In this document: positions 6,701 through 6,937 of the stretch, piece after piece
Layout: each line of letters starts with the position of its first letter
Position numbering within the stretch: the stretch's first letter is position 1
Source: Pseudomonadota bacterium
Lineage (GTDB): Bacteria > Pseudomonadota > Gammaproteobacteria > Acidithiobacillales > Acidithiobacillaceae
Assembly: GCA_021840785.1 (NCBI GenBank)
Contig: JAKBXD010000099.1
Coordinates: 1 to 6,937, forward strand
Length of the DNA: 6,937 nt
Direction: 5' to 3'
Made by a program: the position numbers and the translations under genes
Notes under the pieces: generated by a model
Databases searched by the model: none
What the model saw: only the letters and a program-made list of their open reading frames with translations
What the model was told of the DNA's origin: nothing

Positions 6701-6937
6701 CAGACCGCCAGATCCTGCATCTTCGGAGGGTACACTCTCGGACTGGGCAGCGAACTCGCGAGAAATCGGCGCCGTGACGGCAAAGGCAGGGTCCAGACTA
6801 CCAGACGCTTTGCTTGTGCTTTCGGTGCTGCCTGGGTCCTCTAACGCCTTCCGCTTCGCCATCTCAAATACCGCCAGCCAATCCGAGAGTTCCTGCTGCG
6901 TCTCTGCCTGCAGCATAATGGTCGTATCCTTTGTCTT
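3717..6937 (-). CDS. SIP3: SIP3/LAM1-type sterol-transfer protein (PH-GRAM-VASt), 3' part, three exons
   Basis: The coding parts are complement of 3717-5083, 5144-5181 and 5244-6937; the 5' end lies beyond the window. They give 1032 residues, numbered here from the edge. Residues 1-33 (LQAETQQELSDWLAVFEMAKRKAL) are the end of a PH domain; the family's N-terminal BAR-like and most of the PH region is off-window. Residues 34-340 are a Ser/Pro/Gly-rich linker with short conserved islands (EHAARLMQKLDLHK, GGIASLIASSHNI, SSLAPSTLANPP). Residues about 356-475 are GRAM (FPGRVYVTTRGLYIYSN), 565-577 the linker motif FKLPAQPV, and about 583-741 the VASt sterol-binding domain (DFAVSAKALFHVIFGDKS, CKLAIHQRIEW). 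A membrane segment lies at about 829-846, and a conserved C-terminal region at 940-1028 (YRHDLLVALRVVNQVERQ). Yeast Ysp1/Lam1 and Sip3/Lam3 act at ER-plasma membrane contacts, moving sterols; Sip3 was first described as a Snf1-interacting protein, hence old 'transcription factor' labels. Without splicing it would be misread as two genes. The symbol reflects homology to SIP3 and YSP1; which yeast paralogue is closer is not decided. Confidence 0.93.
5084..5143 (-). other. Spliceosomal intron (60 nt, in frame, no stop) in the SIP3-like gene
   Basis: On the minus strand it starts GTAAGC at 5143 and ends GACATAG at 5084, with TTGAC as branch-site candidate 15 nt before the end. Phase is 1: G joins GC to give Gly, then MQTFLTRDFAVSAKALF, which fits the spacing I recall for the family. 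Its length is a multiple of three and it has no stop in the reading frame, so unspliced mRNA would add 20 residues (GKPATNPSRD...DMDI). The alternative AG at the internal GGGTAG would give a 43-nt intron and a frameshift, so it is disfavoured. That it is an intron rests on splice signals and remembered family spacing. Confidence 0.75.
5144..5181 (-). other. 38-nt micro-exon of the SIP3-like gene
   Basis: Lying between the two introns, it supplies the last base of a Phe codon, twelve full codons (KLPAQPVNYAPQ) and the first base of a Gly codon. The peptide is the conserved bridge from GRAM to VASt. Gene finders often skip exons this short. Confidence 0.85.
5182..5243 (-). other. Spliceosomal intron (62 nt) in the SIP3-like gene
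   Basis: On the minus strand the intron begins GTACGT at 5243 and ends TTACGCAG at 5182. GCTGACT, a good branch site, places its A 13 nt before the intron end. Removal joins TT to T, restoring Phe-Lys-Leu-Pro-Ala-Gln-Pro-Val, the family motif before VASt, and shifts between the two large ORFs. If retained, translation ends at a TGA 15 codons later (RTCSC), giving a product without VASt, membrane segment or C-terminal domain. Confidence 0.92.

Overview
The window looks like nuclear DNA of a filamentous ascomycete (Pezizomycotina; the class cannot be fixed, Dothideomycetes or Eurotiomycetes are guesses). The reasons are 60-62 nt GT-AG introns with CTGAC/TTGAC-type branch sites, long intergenic spacers, no bacterial-style operon, a Fur-type NCS1 permease, and a SIP3/LAM-type sterol-transfer protein whose Ser/Pro/Gly-rich linker resembles the filamentous-fungal orthologues I remember. 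All family calls are from memory of protein families, not from a search.

Layout, left to right. Positions 1-448 hold no gene I can defend; two + strand frames are open at the left edge and might be the end of a neighbouring gene. Positions 449-2179 (minus strand) are a complete, intronless 576-aa NCS1 nucleobase/nucleoside/allantoin-type permease. Positions 2180-2837 are a 658-nt divergent intergenic region with GATA-type motifs and possible short upstream ORFs. Positions 2838-3176 (plus strand) encode the N-terminal third of a phytanoyl-CoA dioxygenase (PhyH)-like protein. It ends at a stop embedded in a good splice-donor sequence, and no recognisable catalytic half follows, so it is probably a gene remnant. 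Positions 3177-3716 are non-coding or decayed. Positions 3717-6937 (minus strand) are the 3' part of a large gene for a SIP3/LAM1-type protein (end of PH domain, disordered linker, GRAM, VASt, membrane segment, conserved C-terminal domain), running off the right edge.

The main correction to a plain ORF reading is that the two large minus-strand ORFs at 3717-5207 and 5195-6916 are one gene. A 62-nt intron (5182-5243) and a 60-nt intron (5084-5143) flank a 38-nt micro-exon, and joining them restores the conserved motif FKLPAQPV between GRAM and VASt. The spliced partial product is 1032 residues.

The three genes do not form an obvious pathway: a plasma-membrane permease, a broken or truncated dioxygenase, and a membrane-contact-site sterol transporter. 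I see no novel system. The points worth a second look are the in-frame, stop-free second intron, the lost TM1 glutamine of the permease, the dioxygenase remnant, and the permease leader.
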